DNA of 61,759 nucleotides from an uncultured Cellulophaga sp. (GCA_947492955.1 CANLOV010000016.1:1-61759); one strand, 5' to 3'; positions 1 to 9,094 are shown, counted from the stretch's first letter. Numbers and translations are program-made. Notes: generated by a model from the letters alone, not told the origin.

Positions 1-108
1 TTTTGCTTGGCTTTTTGTGAGTTCTCCACGCTCAATTTCTGATACTATCTGGAGTTTAAAGGGCAAAGTGTAGTCCTCTTGTGTACGCTTTACATAATTA
101 ATTTTCAT
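1..108 (-). CDS. IS3-family transposase OrfA, N-terminal part (cut by window edge)
   Basis: Reading from an ATG at 108 towards the left edge gives 36 codons without a stop, beginning MKINYVKRTQEDY and continuing into a helix-turn-helix type sequence (PFKLQIVSEIERG, then LTKSQAK). This is the usual start of the small DNA-binding OrfA protein of IS3-family elements in Bacteroidota, which recognises the element ends and normally continues by frameshift into a DDE transposase. Only the beginning is in the window, so I cannot tell whether the element is intact. The assignment rests on recognising the N-terminal pattern and on the terminal sequence just upstream. Confidence 0.7.
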   Translation of the reverse strand, partial: MKINYVKRTQEDYTLPFKLQIVSEIERGELTKSQAK

Positions 109-148
109 TACACTTGAGTTTTGTGTAACGCTATTTCAGGACAAGACA
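1..148 (-). mobile_element. End of an IS3-type insertion sequence
   Basis: Upstream of the transposase start, bases 109-148 read on the minus strand begin TGTCTTGTCCTGAAATAGCG. IS3 elements start with TG, and this resembles the terminal inverted repeats of flavobacterial IS3/IS150-like elements. I therefore place the element end at about 148. The other end lies outside the window, so the inverted repeat partner and target duplication cannot be checked. Confidence 0.55.
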
Positions 149-160
149 TACAAACAAAAA

Positions 161-180
161 AGAGAGCTAAATAGCTCTCT
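161..180 (-). terminator. Intrinsic terminator of the lyase-like gene
   Basis: AGAGAGCT and AGCTCTCT form an 8-bp stem around the loop AAAT. An A-run on the plus strand gives a T-run after the hairpin in the minus direction. It begins 11 bases past the stop codon of the 191-3523 gene. The core hairpin is the same as the one after dnaK. Confidence 0.8.
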
Positions 181-190
181 TTCTTTATAT

Positions 191-3100
191 CTATTCTTTT
201 ATAATTTTCTTAAATGTATACATTCCTTTTTCATCTATAATAGTTATTATATAGACCCCTTGTACTAATGTAGAAATATCAATAGTAAAATCTTCTACTT
301 TTGTAGTATCTATATTTTCTTGTTTTATTAAGGTTCCAGTAATACTATGAAGCAGATAATTTATTTTTTTAGTACCTGCACCTAAAGAAATATTTATTCT
401 ATCTGAACTTGGATTAGGGTATAAAGAAATTATATCCTCAGAAATAACTTGAGTTTTATCTAAAAAAGAACTGGAAGTCTTTAAAGAGCTACTACTATTA
501 ACTCTCCGTATTATAAGATTATCAAATAGTGCTTCTCCTTCCTCCTCGCTTCCATAATTGGGAAATAACCAAATATCTAATGTTTCTATTCCTTCTGGAA
601 CGGTAATAGTTTGTGTATAAGTAACCCAATTTTGTTCTGTAAAATCATTACTAATAATAGCCGTATTACCTGTTGTGTTATCTGGAACAACTCGGTATGC
701 TGTTTTCCCTGATATACTTTTCCCATCAATACTAAAGAAGAGTTCATCCCCTGAAATAATATTATTTTCTTCCAAGTCTATCCCAATACTATATCTTGCC
801 CATTGATTCCCTATTGTATCTTTTCTAATTTTTAATGCACAATCAAAATCAGTCGTGTTATTATAAACCCCTTGTATTGTCTTAGCCCCTGACCAAGCAT
901 CTGGAGCTGCGGGAGAAAGAACTATTGAACTATCATCATTAGGCAAATCATTAGAACAATTTTCTAATTTTCTTACTATAAGGTTATCAAATAGTGCTTC
1001 TCCTTTCTCCTCACTTCCATAATTAGGAAATAACCAAATATCTAATGTTTCTATTCCTTCTGGAACGGTAATAGTTTTTTTATAAGTAACCCAATTTTGT
1101 TCTGTAAAATCATTACTAATAATAGCCGTATTACCTGTTGTGTTATCTGGAACAACTCGGCATGCTGTTTTCCCTGATATACTTTTCCCATCAATACTAA
1201 AGAAAAGTTCATCCCCTGAAATAATATTATTTTCTTCCAAGTCTATCCCAATACTATATCTTGCCCATTGATTCCCTATTGTATCTTTTCTAATTTTTAA
1301 TGCACAATCAAAATCAGTCGTGTTATTATAAACCCCTTGTATTGTCTTAGCTCCTGACCAAGCATCTGGAGCTGCAGGAGAAAGAACTATTGAACTGTCA
1401 TCATTAGGCAAATCATTAGAACAATTTTCTAGTTTTCTTACTATAAGGTTATCAAATAGCGCTTCTCCTTTCTCCTCACTTCCATAATTAGGAAATAACC
1501 ATATACCTAATGTTGTTCTATTTTCTGGAACTGTAATAGTATCTTTAACCGTAATCCATTCTCCCTCTCCTATAAACTCTTTATCAATAAGAGGGGCTAC
1601 ATTTGGTTCATGATTAATGTTAGGCATAACTAATATTCTTGGATTTCCATTAATACTTTTACCATCTATACTAATAAAAATTTTATCTCCTGAATTAATA
1701 CTATTCTCTTCCAAATCTAATCCAATAGCATATCGAGCCCATTGATCGCCTATTGTGTCTTTTCTAATTTTTAATGCACAATCAAAATCAGTTGTATTAT
1801 TATAAACTCCAACTATAGTATTAGTGCCCGACCATGCATCTGTAACACCAGTAGAAAGAACTATTGAACTGTCCTCATTAGGCAAATCATTAGAACAATT
1901 ATTAAAAACATGTGTCTCCATTTCTGCAAGTGATAAATAACCTGCATGCGTTCCACTCTCTGCCCAGCTTGTTCCTAGACTATATTGTATAATTGCGCCA
2001 GAAGATTTTATAACAGGTATTCCTTCATCACCATAATACCTAGCTCCATTATAACCTTTTTCTATTTTTTGCAAATAACCATCTTTAAGATTTTGATCTT
2101 GATAATATGTATTTGCCATTGCAACACCCACTAACGGGTTTCTTGTTAATGTTTCTGGGTCTTTACCTCCCTCTGCAAATCTTACTCCTATAAAACCTCC
2201 ATCTTCTTCATTTCTATAATGTTTTAAAAAATTTTTCAACATTAGTTTTAAATTTTTTTCTCCTCCACTAGTATTAGGCCCTTCATACCCAGAATTTCCC
2301 ATATATAGCTCAGAACTACCTTCAGAAGTAGTATAATCAAAAAATTCTCCTTTATTTGTCATTCCATCTAATCCATTCTCTACCGCTACAGCATGGTTAT
2401 AAGCTATTTTAGCAAGATGATACATTGTTAATCCAGTATAAGTAGTTCCATTTGTAGGGCTTGATAATGTTCCTCTATCCCATTCAAACCAAGTTCCGTC
2501 TGGCATTACACCAACTTTCAAAGCTAATTTGAACATTTCTTTAGCAAATTTCTTATATTCAGTATGATTAAATAAAATTCCATAATTAGCTATTAAACCT
2601 ATAAAATCCCAATTTCTATTATTGATAGCATATCTTACACCAAGAGTGCTTACTTGTTGCCCTACTCCATTTATATCATAATAAACATATGTATTATTAT
2701 GTTGTTTGTTATAACCTAAACCCACTGTTTGCAATGTTGTATTTGTAATGTTTTCTGGTAATTTTGCTCCAAATGCATTTTCGTTTCTTATTTGTTGTTT
2801 TAAATACGCATATTCTACAGCATTCTTTATCCACTGTTCAATTCCTAACATTTTTTCGTACACATCATTATTATCTGTGGTTACAACTTGAGCCACATAA
2901 GCATAAGAATCTAAATATTTTGACATTTTAGTCATTGAAATAAATAATGGATTTCCTATGTAGGCAGATGTTTGTACAAACCTTGCCGTATTACCCCAAT
3001 CTAAGAGTGAATCATTAGCTTGTTCGTTCAATACATTTATTACTGCATTAGCTAAATCTATTGCATGTTCTCTTTTCGTTTTTGTTATCCCAGAAAAATT

Positions 3101-3523
3101 AATTCTATCAGTTTCGTCTCTCCATACACGTGCCATATAAGCAGCATAATGTATATATTCAGTACATAAACTTCTCCAATTAACACCTTTATATTCAGGT
3201 AAATTTTTAGCAAAAGGTTCTCCATTAGAGTTTATGCTATCTCGTGAGTTAGATACATAATTTGTAAAATACGTCCATTGACAATGATATCCCGTACTTT
3301 CTTCTTCATTCAAGAATGTTTCAGCTCCAGACAATACTTCATTTCCATCACCATAAAAACCATTGTTATTATAGTTTGTTGAGACATAATCTCCTTCAAT
3401 ATTAGATAATCTAATATTTATTTCTGCTATTTGTGATTCTGTTAATAGTGCTTGTCCAACTATATTTTGACCTATAGAAAATAAAGGAATAATTAATAAT
3501 ATAATACAAATCAGTCTTCTCAT
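191..3523 (-). CDS. Secreted lyase-like (alpha/alpha)-toroid enzyme with three tandem binding-type modules and T9SS tail
   Basis: A 1110-residue exported protein. A signal peptide (about residues 1-24) is followed by a roughly 500-residue helical domain. Features such as NNRNW and DGTWFEWDRG in its middle recall alginate-lyase-type (alpha/alpha) toroid polysaccharide lyases; the family call is an inference. Three modules follow, starting near residues 542, 700 and 855, each opening with NCSNDLPN and ending in GEALFDNLI. They look like jelly-roll carbohydrate-binding modules of a type often appended to such enzymes. Residues from about 1035 to the end (LYPNPSSDRINIS onward, ending TFKKIIKE) are a type A T9SS sorting domain, so the protein is probably secreted or surface-bound. 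It stands alone, between an IS end and dnaK, with its own terminator. The substrate cannot be read from the sequence. Confidence 0.6.
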   Translation of the reverse strand: MRRLICIILLIIPLFSIGQNIVGQALLTESQIAEINIRLSNIEGDYVSTNYNNNGFYGDGNEVLSGAETFLNEEESTGYHCQWTYFTNYVSNSRDSINSNGEPFAKNLPEYKGVNWRSLCTEYIHYAAYMARVWRDETDRINFSGITKTKREHAIDLANAVINVLNEQANDSLLDWGNTARFVQTSAYIGNPLFISMTKMSKYLDSYAYVAQVVTTDNNDVYEKMLGIEQWIKNAVEYAYLKQQIRNENAFGAKLPENITNTTLQTVGLGYNKQHNNTYVYYDINGVGQQVSTLGVRYAINNRNWDFIGLIANYGILFNHTEYKKFAKEMFKLALKVGVMPDGTWFEWDRGTLSSPTNGTTYTGLTMYHLAKIAYNHAVAVENGLDGMTNKGEFFDYTTSEGSSELYMGNSGYEGPNTSGGEKNLKLMLKNFLKHYRNEEDGGFIGVRFAEGGKDPETLTRNPLVGVAMANTYYQDQNLKDGYLQKIEKGYNGARYYGDEGIPVIKSSGAIIQYSLGTSWAESGTHAGYLSLAEMETHVFNNCSNDLPNEDSSIVLSTGVTDAWSGTNTIVGVYNNTTDFDCALKIRKDTIGDQWARYAIGLDLEENSINSGDKIFISIDGKSINGNPRILVMPNINHEPNVAPLIDKEFIGEGEWITVKDTITVPENRTTLGIWLFPNYGSEEKGEALFDNLIVRKLENCSNDLPNDDSSIVLSPAAPDAWSGAKTIQGVYNNTTDFDCALKIRKDTIGNQWARYSIGIDLEENNIISGDELFFSIDGKSISGKTACRVVPDNTTGNTAIISNDFTEQNWVTYKKTITVPEGIETLDIWLFPNYGSEEKGEALFDNLIVRKLENCSNDLPNDDSSIVLSPAAPDAWSGAKTIQGVYNNTTDFDCALKIRKDTIGNQWARYSIGIDLEENNIISGDELFFSIDGKSISGKTAYRVVPDNTTGNTAIISNDFTEQNWVTYTQTITVPEGIETLDIWLFPNYGSEEEGEALFDNLIIRRVNSSSSLKTSSSFLDKTQVISEDIISLYPNPSSDRINISLGAGTKKINYLLHSITGTLIKQENIDTTKVEDFTIDISTLVQGVYIITIIDEKGMYTFKKIIKE
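497..1900 (-). repeat. Three tandem module-coding repeats (158, 155 and 155 codons)
   Basis: The module units start at 1900, 1426 and 961, reading leftwards. The spacing of the second and third units is exactly 465 bp (for example GCTTCTCCTT recurs at 531, 996 and 1461). The two C-terminal units are nearly identical at the DNA level, differing by scattered single bases. The first is clearly diverged in its middle. This indicates a recent duplication of one module inside the gene. Confidence 0.9.
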
Positions 3524-3573
3524 TTTTTAGTGTTTCATTAAACATTTATATGGGTAAAAATACTACATAAACA

Positions 3574-3581
3574 CAAAATTA
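3574..3581 (-). promoter_or_regulatory. Candidate -7 box for the lyase-like gene
   Basis: On the minus strand TAATTTTG matches the Bacteroidota -7 consensus TAnnTTTG exactly, about 50 bases before the start codon at 3523. I see no clear TTG box at the expected upstream distance, so this is tentative. Confidence 0.35.
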
Positions 3582-3737
3582 AACTTTAATTAATTGTTAA
3601 AAAATAGGTGTTTTAATTTTATATTTAAACTAAAAAAGTAAGTTAAAAAAGAAGAATCATAGTCAAAAGAATAGATACATTTAAAACATAAAAATGGTCG
3701 AAATTTCTTCCGACCATAATTGTTTAAACAAAAAAAA

Positions 3738-3755
3738 GAGAGCTAAATAGCTCTC
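3738..3755 (-). terminator. Intrinsic terminator of dnaK
   Basis: GAGAGCT and AGCTCTC pair around the loop AAAT, with a run of seven A on the left (T-run in the minus direction). It lies 27 bases beyond the dnaK stop codon. Confidence 0.8.
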
Positions 3756-3781
3756 CTTTTAATTTCGATAATTCTATAGAA

Positions 3782-5689
3782 TTATTTTACTTCTTCGAAG
3801 TCTACATCTTCTACATTGTCTCCTTCTGGAGCAGCTCCGCCTCCTTGTGCTGCATCACCTTCTGGTGCTGCACCTCCTTGTGCTTCTGCTTGCGCCTTGT
3901 ACATTTCTTCAGATGCTCCTTTCCAAGCTTCGTTAATTTTATCTAAAGCAGGAGTTATTACTGCCAAATCTTTAGTTTCGTAAGCTTTCTTTAACTCTTC
4001 TAAAGCTTCTTCTACTGGCTTTTTATTAGCATCAGAAATTTTATCTCCAAACTCTTTTAATTGCTTTTCTGTTTGGAAAATCATTCCATCAGCTTCATTT
4101 AATTTATCAGCTGTTTCTTTTGCTTTTTTATCTGCTTCAGCATTTGCTTCAGCTTCTTGCTTCATTTTAGCAATTTCTTCTTCTGTTAATCCTGAAGAAG
4201 CCTCGATACGAATATCTTGAGTTTTGTTTGTTGCTTTATCTGTTGCAGATACTTTAATAATACCATTTGCATCAATATCAAAAGTAACCTCAATCTGTGG
4301 TGTTCCTCTTTGTGCTGGTGGAATACCATCTAAGTGAAAACGACCTATAGTTTTGTTATCTGCTGCCATTGGGCGTTCTCCTTGCAATACATGAATTTCA
4401 ACACTTGGCTGGTTATCTGCTGCTGTAGAGAATATTTGTGACTTTTTAGTTGGTATTGTAGTGTTTGCTTCAATAAGCTTTGTCATTACATTCCCCATTG
4501 TTTCTATACCAAGAGATAAAGGCGTAACATCTAATAACAATACATCTTTTACATCTCCTGTTAAAACTCCTCCTTGGATAGCTGCTCCTACTGCAACAAC
4601 CTCATCTGGGTTAACTCCTTTTGATGGTGCTTTTCCAAAGAACTTTTCTACTGCTGCTTGTACCGCTGGTATTCTTGTAGAACCACCTACTAAAATAATC
4701 TCATCTATATCGCTCTTAGATAAACCTGCAGATTTTAACGCAGTTGCACATGGCTCAATAGTTCTTTTTACTAAATCGTCTATTAATTGCTCAAAAGCTG
4801 CTTTTGTTAATGTACGCACTAAGTGTTTAGGTCCAGAAGCAGTAGCAGTTACGTATGGTAAATTTATTTCTGTTTGTGCAGAAGAAGATAATTCTATTTT
4901 TGCTTTTTCAGCAGCTTCACGTAAACGTTGTAATGCCATAGCATCTTGACGTAAATCTATAGATTCATCTTTCTTAAATTCTTCCGCTAACCAATCAATA
5001 ATTTTTTGATCTACATCATCTCCACCTAAGTGTGTATCTCCGTCTGTAGCTAATACTTCAAAAACACCATCTCCTAATTCTAGGATAGAAACATCATGCG
5101 TACCACCACCAAAATCAAAAACAACTATTTTTTGATCGGTATCTTTTTTGTCCATTCCATATGCTAAAGATGCAGATGTTGGCTCATTAATAATACGTTC
5201 TACTGCAAGACCCGCAATTTCACCAGCTTCTTTAGTTGCTTGTCTTTGCGCATCGTTAAAGTATGCAGGAACAGTAATTACGGCTCTAGAAACTTCTTGC
5301 CCTAAATAATCTTCTGCAGTCTTCTTCATTTTCTGAAGTATCATTGCAGATAATTCTTGTGGTGTGTATAAACGACCATCTATATCTACTCTAGGAGTAT
5401 CATTATCTCCTTTTACTACTTTATAAGGTACTCTTTCTGCCTCTTTACTAGATTCAGAAAATTTATTCCCCATAAAACGTTTTATAGAATATATTGTTTT
5501 TTCTGGATTTGTTACTGCTTGTCTTTTTGCTGGATCTCCAACCTTTATCTCTCCACCTTCTACAAAGGCAATAACGGACGGAGTAGTTCTTTTACCTTCT
5601 GCATTTGGGATTACAACTGGCTCATTACCTTCCATTACGGAAACACAAGAGTTGGTTGTTCCTAAATCTATTCCAATAATCTTACTCAT
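3782..5689 (-). CDS. dnaK: Chaperone protein DnaK (Hsp70)
   Basis: A 635-residue cytoplasmic Hsp70, full family length. The ATPase domain begins [14 protein letters not shown] and carries the phosphate-binding motifs [12 protein letters not shown] and [12 protein letters not shown], followed by the linker [16 protein letters not shown]. The substrate-binding and helical lid regions follow from about residue 390, ending in a Gly/Ala/Gln-rich tail and EDVDFEEVK. It binds unfolded polypeptides in an ATP cycle driven by DnaJ and GrpE. Neither dnaJ nor grpE is adjacent, so it is transcribed alone between its own promoter region and a hairpin terminator. Confidence 0.98.
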   Translation of the reverse strand: MSKIIGIDLGTTNSCVSVMEGNEPVVIPNAEGKRTTPSVIAFVEGGEIKVGDPAKRQAVTNPEKTIYSIKRFMGNKFSESSKEAERVPYKVVKGDNDTPRVDIDGRLYTPQELSAMILQKMKKTAEDYLGQEVSRAVITVPAYFNDAQRQATKEAGEIAGLAVERIINEPTSASLAYGMDKKDTDQKIVVFDFGGGTHDVSILELGDGVFEVLATDGDTHLGGDDVDQKIIDWLAEEFKKDESIDLRQDAMALQRLREAAEKAKIELSSSAQTEINLPYVTATASGPKHLVRTLTKAAFEQLIDDLVKRTIEPCATALKSAGLSKSDIDEIILVGGSTRIPAVQAAVEKFFGKAPSKGVNPDEVVAVGAAIQGGVLTGDVKDVLLLDVTPLSLGIETMGNVMTKLIEANTTIPTKKSQIFSTAADNQPSVEIHVLQGERPMAADNKTIGRFHLDGIPPAQRGTPQIEVTFDIDANGIIKVSATDKATNKTQDIRIEASSGLTEEEIAKMKQEAEANAEADKKAKETADKLNEADGMIFQTEKQLKEFGDKISDANKKPVEEALEELKKAYETKDLAVITPALDKINEAWKGASEEMYKAQAEAQGGAAPEGDAAQGGGAAPEGDNVEDVDFEEVK

Positions 5690-5739
5690 TTTATATTGCT
5701 TAAATAATTAATTTATTTTTTTTAATCGATAAGTAAATG

Positions 5740-5779
5740 ACAAACAATATGCCAACAGCTAAAAACTGACAGGATGTCA
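5740..5779 (-). promoter_or_regulatory. dnaK control region: sigma-54-like promoter and inverted repeat
   Basis: Read on the minus strand, TTGGCATATTGTTTG (plus-strand 5741-5755) fits the sigma-54 pattern TGGCAYRNNNNTTGCW except for T in place of the C of the -12 GC. Twelve bases further upstream is the perfect inverted repeat TGACA-N3-TGTCA (5767-5779). No standard TAnnTTTG box is visible between here and the start codon. The promoter class is an inference; the inverted repeat is seen directly and may bind a heat-shock regulator. Confidence 0.45.
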
Positions 5780-5840
5780 TTTTTAAACTACATATTAGAA
5801 AAAGAGCTTAAAAGAAGTACTGTTAAGAATTAATAATGGC

Positions 5841-5862
5841 GTATAAAATGACAGTTTTATAC
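5841..5862 (-). terminator. AT-rich hairpin after the NTF2-like gene
   Basis: GTATAAAA and TTTTATAC form a perfect 8-bp stem around TGACAG, 23 bases past the stop codon of the 5886-6353 gene. It lacks GC pairs and a strong T-run, so it is a weak terminator candidate. It could also belong to the dnaK upstream control region. Confidence 0.4.
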
Positions 5863-5885
5863 TTTGAAAAGTCTACCTATTAAAA

Positions 5886-6353
5886 CTATTGGCCTTTCTT
5901 ATTACAATTAGAACGCCTCCTGGTATCTATTAAATAAATAATTTTCCACTTGCCAGCATCATTAAACAATTGAAAAGAATTTACTCCACAATGACTAAAA
6001 GTATCATTAAACCAAAATTCATATAATACCCATGCATTAGCCATATTACCATCTATCTTAATATGATACTCTAATAAACGCTCATCCCATTTTTGGTCTT
6101 TAGGTCTATTTGCTATTGCATGTATAAGTTTATCAACATCATCATTCTTTAGAATATCTTTACCTTCTTTATTTTTATAGGCTGTTTGCAAAATAATATC
6201 ATCTGTCATTACAGGTTTCATAAGTAAAGTATCTCCTTTATGAAAGCCTTTAAAAAAAGTTTCAATAGTTTGCTTAACAGCAGCTTTTTCTTTGTCTTGC
6301 GCAGTGAGGTTATGTAAAGATACACAGCATAATAATATCCAAAATAATTTCAT
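5886..6353 (-). CDS. Exported NTF2-like (SnoaL/lumazine-binding type) protein
   Basis: A 155-residue protein with a signal peptide (KLFWILLCCVSLHNLTAQ, about residues 2-19). The rest follows the cone-shaped NTF2-like pattern: an N-terminal helix (AVKQTIETFFKGFHKGD), a middle segment with MTDDIILQTAY, and C-terminal strands including ANAWVLYEFWFND and GVNSFQLFNDAGKWKIIYLIDTRR. Periplasmic proteins of this kind are common in flavobacteria and are usually annotated as putative lumazine-binding or DUF4440-like; the ligand or reaction is unknown. It is divergent from panB, sharing a 123-bp intergenic region with it. Confidence 0.65.
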   Translation of the reverse strand: MKLFWILLCCVSLHNLTAQDKEKAAVKQTIETFFKGFHKGDTLLMKPVMTDDIILQTAYKNKEGKDILKNDDVDKLIHAIANRPKDQKWDERLLEYHIKIDGNMANAWVLYEFWFNDTFSHCGVNSFQLFNDAGKWKIIYLIDTRRRSNCNKKGQ

Positions 6354-6476
6354 TCTTACTTTTATATAAATTTATGAATATGGTATTTAAAATTAAACAA
6401 AATTCTTATCTATGGAATCTAAGCTATTTTAAGAAACAATTTTATTACTTTTATCCAACCAAATAAAACTACTTAA

Positions 6477-7295
6477 ATGTCTACAGCAAAAAAAGAATAC
6501 AAAAGAGTTACTGTAAAGTCCCTTGTGGACATGAAAAAAAACGGCGAAAAAATATCTATGCTAACAGCCTATGATTATTCAATGGCTAAAATTGTAGATG
6601 CCGCCAATGTAGACGTAATTCTTGTTGGCGATTCTGCCAGTAATGTTATGGCTGGTCATGAAACCACATTACCTATTACTCTAGACCAAATGATATACCA
6701 CGCCTCTTCTGTAATTAGAGGAATATATAGAGCTTTGGTTGTTGTAGATATTCCGTTTGGAAGCTATCAGAGTGACCCAAAAGAAGCCTTGCGTTCTGCA
6801 ATTAGAATAATGAAAGAATCTGGCGCCCATGCTGTAAAGGTAGAAGGTGGTAAAGAAATAAAAGAATCTATAAAAAGAATTTTAAATGCTGGCATACCAG
6901 TTATGGGGCATTTAGGATTAACTCCGCAATCTATTTACAAATTTGGCACCTACACCGTAAGAGCAAAAGAAGAGGAAGAAGCAGAAAAATTAATTAATGA
7001 TGCTTTATTGTTAGAAAAAGCAGGTTGTTTTAGTATTGTATTAGAAAAAATACCTGCTGAATTAGCTAAAAAAGTTGCAGAAAGTGTTTCTATTCCTATT
7101 ATTGGAATTGGTGCTGGTAACGGAGTAGATGGGCAAGTATTGGTTACGCATGATTTATTAGGAATTACGCATGAGTTTAACCCTCGTTTTTTACGCAGAT
7201 ATATGAATTTATATGAAGAAATGAGTTCTGCTATATCTCAATATGTTACCGATGTTAAAACAAGAGATTTTCCTAATAACGATGAGCAATATTAA
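6477..7295 (+). CDS. panB: 3-methyl-2-oxobutanoate hydroxymethyltransferase
   Basis: A 272-residue cytoplasmic enzyme of full family length that transfers a hydroxymethyl group from 5,10-methylene-tetrahydrofolate to 2-oxoisovalerate, giving ketopantoate for pantothenate and CoA synthesis. Hallmarks are the metal-binding aspartates in [17 protein letters not shown] and [29 protein letters not shown] and the catalytic Glu in VLEKIP, then [16 protein letters not shown]. It heads a plus-strand run with lspA (18-bp gap) and the RluA-type gene (34-bp gap). The substrate 2-oxoisovalerate is made by the ilv pathway encoded at 52-58 kb. Confidence 0.97.
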   Translation: MSTAKKEYKRVTVKSLVDMKKNGEKISMLTAYDYSMAKIVDAANVDVILVGDSASNVMAGHETTLPITLDQMIYHASSVIRGIYRALVVVDIPFGSYQSDPKEALRSAIRIMKESGAHAVKVEGGKEIKESIKRILNAGIPVMGHLGLTPQSIYKFGTYTVRAKEEEEAEKLINDALLLEKAGCFSIVLEKIPAELAKKVAESVSIPIIGIGAGNGVDGQVLVTHDLLGITHEFNPRFLRRYMNLYEEMSSAISQYVTDVKTRDFPNNDEQY

Positions 7296-7313
7296 ATCTA
7301 AAAACTAGAAATA

Positions 7314-7796
7314 TTGATAAAGAAAGGCATTCTTATCCTTATTGTTTTACTAAACATTGGTTGTGATCAAATTTCAAAAAACATTGTACGAGAAAAAGTT
7401 ACTCCTAACGATTACATAACTATTTTAGGAGATAATTTTATTTTAACAAATGTAGAAAACACTGGTGCTATGCTAGGTTTTGGTCAAAATCTATCTCCTG
7501 TTTTAAAAGTACTTTGCTTACAACTACTACCTATTGCCATTCTATTAATTATGCTCATTAGCATTTTAAAGAACAAAAAAATAAGTAAGTTACAAGCCAT
7601 AGCATTCGCTTTTGTTATTGGTGGTGGTATTGGTAATTTAATAGATCGTATTTTATACAATTCTGTAACCGACTTTTTTCATATAAAAATGGGATTTTTT
7701 AAAACAGGAATTTTTAATATGGCAGACGTATCTGTTACCTTAGGAGCCCTTATAATACTTTTTTTCTCTATTTCATTTAAAAAATCTGAAGCCTAA
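7314..7796 (+). CDS. lspA: Lipoprotein signal peptidase (signal peptidase II)
   Basis: A 160-residue inner-membrane aspartyl protease that removes signal peptides from prolipoproteins after lipidation. Four hydrophobic segments are visible, plus the family motifs DQISKNIV near the N-terminus, NTGAMLGFG, and the two catalytic aspartates in GNLIDR and FNMADVSVT. The reading frame begins with TTG at 7314 and no ATG occurs near the N-terminus; starting there preserves the first membrane helix and the D-x-x-SK motif. It follows panB closely. Several lipoproteins in this window would be its substrates. Confidence 0.93.
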   Translation: MIKKGILILIVLLNIGCDQISKNIVREKVTPNDYITILGDNFILTNVENTGAMLGFGQNLSPVLKVLCLQLLPIAILLIMLISILKNKKISKLQAIAFAFVIGGGIGNLIDRILYNSVTDFFHIKMGFFKTGIFNMADVSVTLGALIILFFSISFKKSEA

Positions 7797-7830
7797 CCAA
7801 AGTTTATTTAAATAGTAAAAAATAAATACA

Positions 7831-8529
7831 TTGTTAAATAATAAATATTCTACTCCTAAAAATGTTCTGGTTATTTATGAAGACAATCACATTATTGCAG
7901 TGAACAAAAGAGCCGGAGATATTGTACAAGGCGATAAAACTGGCGATATTCCTTTAAGTGAAGTCGTTAAAGAATATATTAAAGTAAAATATAACAAACC
8001 GGGAAATGTTTATTTAGGTGTAGCACATAGGTTAGATAGGCCTACAACTGGCATTGTTGTTTTTGCAAAAACATCTAAGGCTTTACCTAGATTAAACAAA
8101 CTTTTTGCCGAAAAAGAAGCTCAAAAAACATATTGGGCAGTAGTAAAAGGACAACCCAAAAAAAAATCTGACACACTTGTTCATTGGCTAAAACGAAATA
8201 CTAAGCAAAACAAATCGTACGCCCATAAAAATGAAGTAAACGATAGCAAAAAGGCTATTTTGGAATATACTGCAATAAAAAAACTAGATAATTATATATT
8301 GCTTTCTATTGATTTAAAAACTGGGCGTCATCACCAAATACGGGCACAATTAGCTGCCATAGGTTGCACCATAAAAGGAGATTTAAAATATGGTGCAGAC
8401 CGAAGTAATAAAGATGGTAGTATACATTTACACGCAAGGAGCCTTTCTTTTATACATCCTGTAAAAAAAGAACCTATACATATTATTGCTCCCCCTCCTA
8501 ATGATGCTATATGGAAGGCTTGTTTGTAA
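7831..8529 (+). CDS. RluA-family pseudouridine synthase
   Basis: A 232-residue single-domain pseudouridine synthase acting on rRNA or tRNA. The catalytic motif HRLDRPTTGIVVFAKT carries the nucleophilic Asp. VIYEDNHIIAVNKRAG near the N-terminus and LKTGRHHQIRAQLAAIGC in the second half are also family signatures. There is no S4 RNA-binding domain, as in RluA/TruC-like members, so the target uridine cannot be predicted. The frame opens with TTG at 7831 and has no early ATG. Third in the run with panB and lspA. Confidence 0.9.
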   Translation: MLNNKYSTPKNVLVIYEDNHIIAVNKRAGDIVQGDKTGDIPLSEVVKEYIKVKYNKPGNVYLGVAHRLDRPTTGIVVFAKTSKALPRLNKLFAEKEAQKTYWAVVKGQPKKKSDTLVHWLKRNTKQNKSYAHKNEVNDSKKAILEYTAIKKLDNYILLSIDLKTGRHHQIRAQLAAIGCTIKGDLKYGADRSNKDGSIHLHARSLSFIHPVKKEPIHIIAPPPNDAIWKACL

Positions 8530-8560
8530 TTTTTTAGTATTTTTAAGAAAACACCAAACC

Positions 8561-9088
8561 ATGATAAGATATATAATTATACTCCTTTGTTGCTCATTTT
8601 TTATTTCTTGTAGTAGCTACAACTCAATTGACACATTTTATAATGCACATAAAAATGATAATAAGGTAACGGCTATTAGAGTGCCTCAATTTATGCTGAG
8701 TCTTATCAGCGGTATTTCACCTGAAATGAAAGCCCTAGTAGGCACAACAAAAGACTTAAGATACATGCAGTTTCCTAGTTCTACTAGTGAGAAAACTAGT
8801 TTTCTAAACCGTCAAATAGACAATATTACGGGTAATAATTTCATTGAAGTTTTTCGTAAAAATGATAATCTTAAACGTAATGTTATATCTGTTAGAGAAA
8901 AAAAGAACGTAGTAAAAGAAATACTCATCTACAAAAACGACAATCTAAACGGTTCATTTTTATACTTCAATGGTGATTTTGACCCTGTAAAAGTAAGAGA
9001 AATGGCTAAAAATAATGAGTTCGATAAGTTATCTAGTGGCTTAATACAACAATTTAACAATAATACGCCAGGCATAATAACGAACTAG
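8561..9088 (+). CDS. DUF4252-type lipoprotein
   Basis: I start this 175-residue protein at ATG 8561 rather than at an in-frame ATG at 8486, because 8561 places a lipoprotein signal (IIILLCCSFFISC, Cys17) at the N-terminus and avoids a 44-bp overlap with the pseudouridine synthase gene. The mature part (VPQFMLSLISGIS, LVGTTKDLRYMQF) resembles DUF4252 proteins, small Bacteroidota lipoproteins of unknown function. It ends 6 bp before the convergent EamA gene with no obvious terminator between them. Confidence 0.6.
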   Translation: MIRYIIILLCCSFFISCSSYNSIDTFYNAHKNDNKVTAIRVPQFMLSLISGISPEMKALVGTTKDLRYMQFPSSTSEKTSFLNRQIDNITGNNFIEVFRKNDNLKRNVISVREKKNVVKEILIYKNDNLNGSFLYFNGDFDPVKVREMAKNNEFDKLSSGLIQQFNNNTPGIITN

Positions 9089-9094
9089 TAATAT

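Noticed and set aside
4461-4949. Open frame of 162 codons on the plus strand inside dnaK
   Set aside because: It runs antisense through the conserved DnaK ATPase domain, has no recognisable motif or promoter, and is explained by dnaK codon bias.
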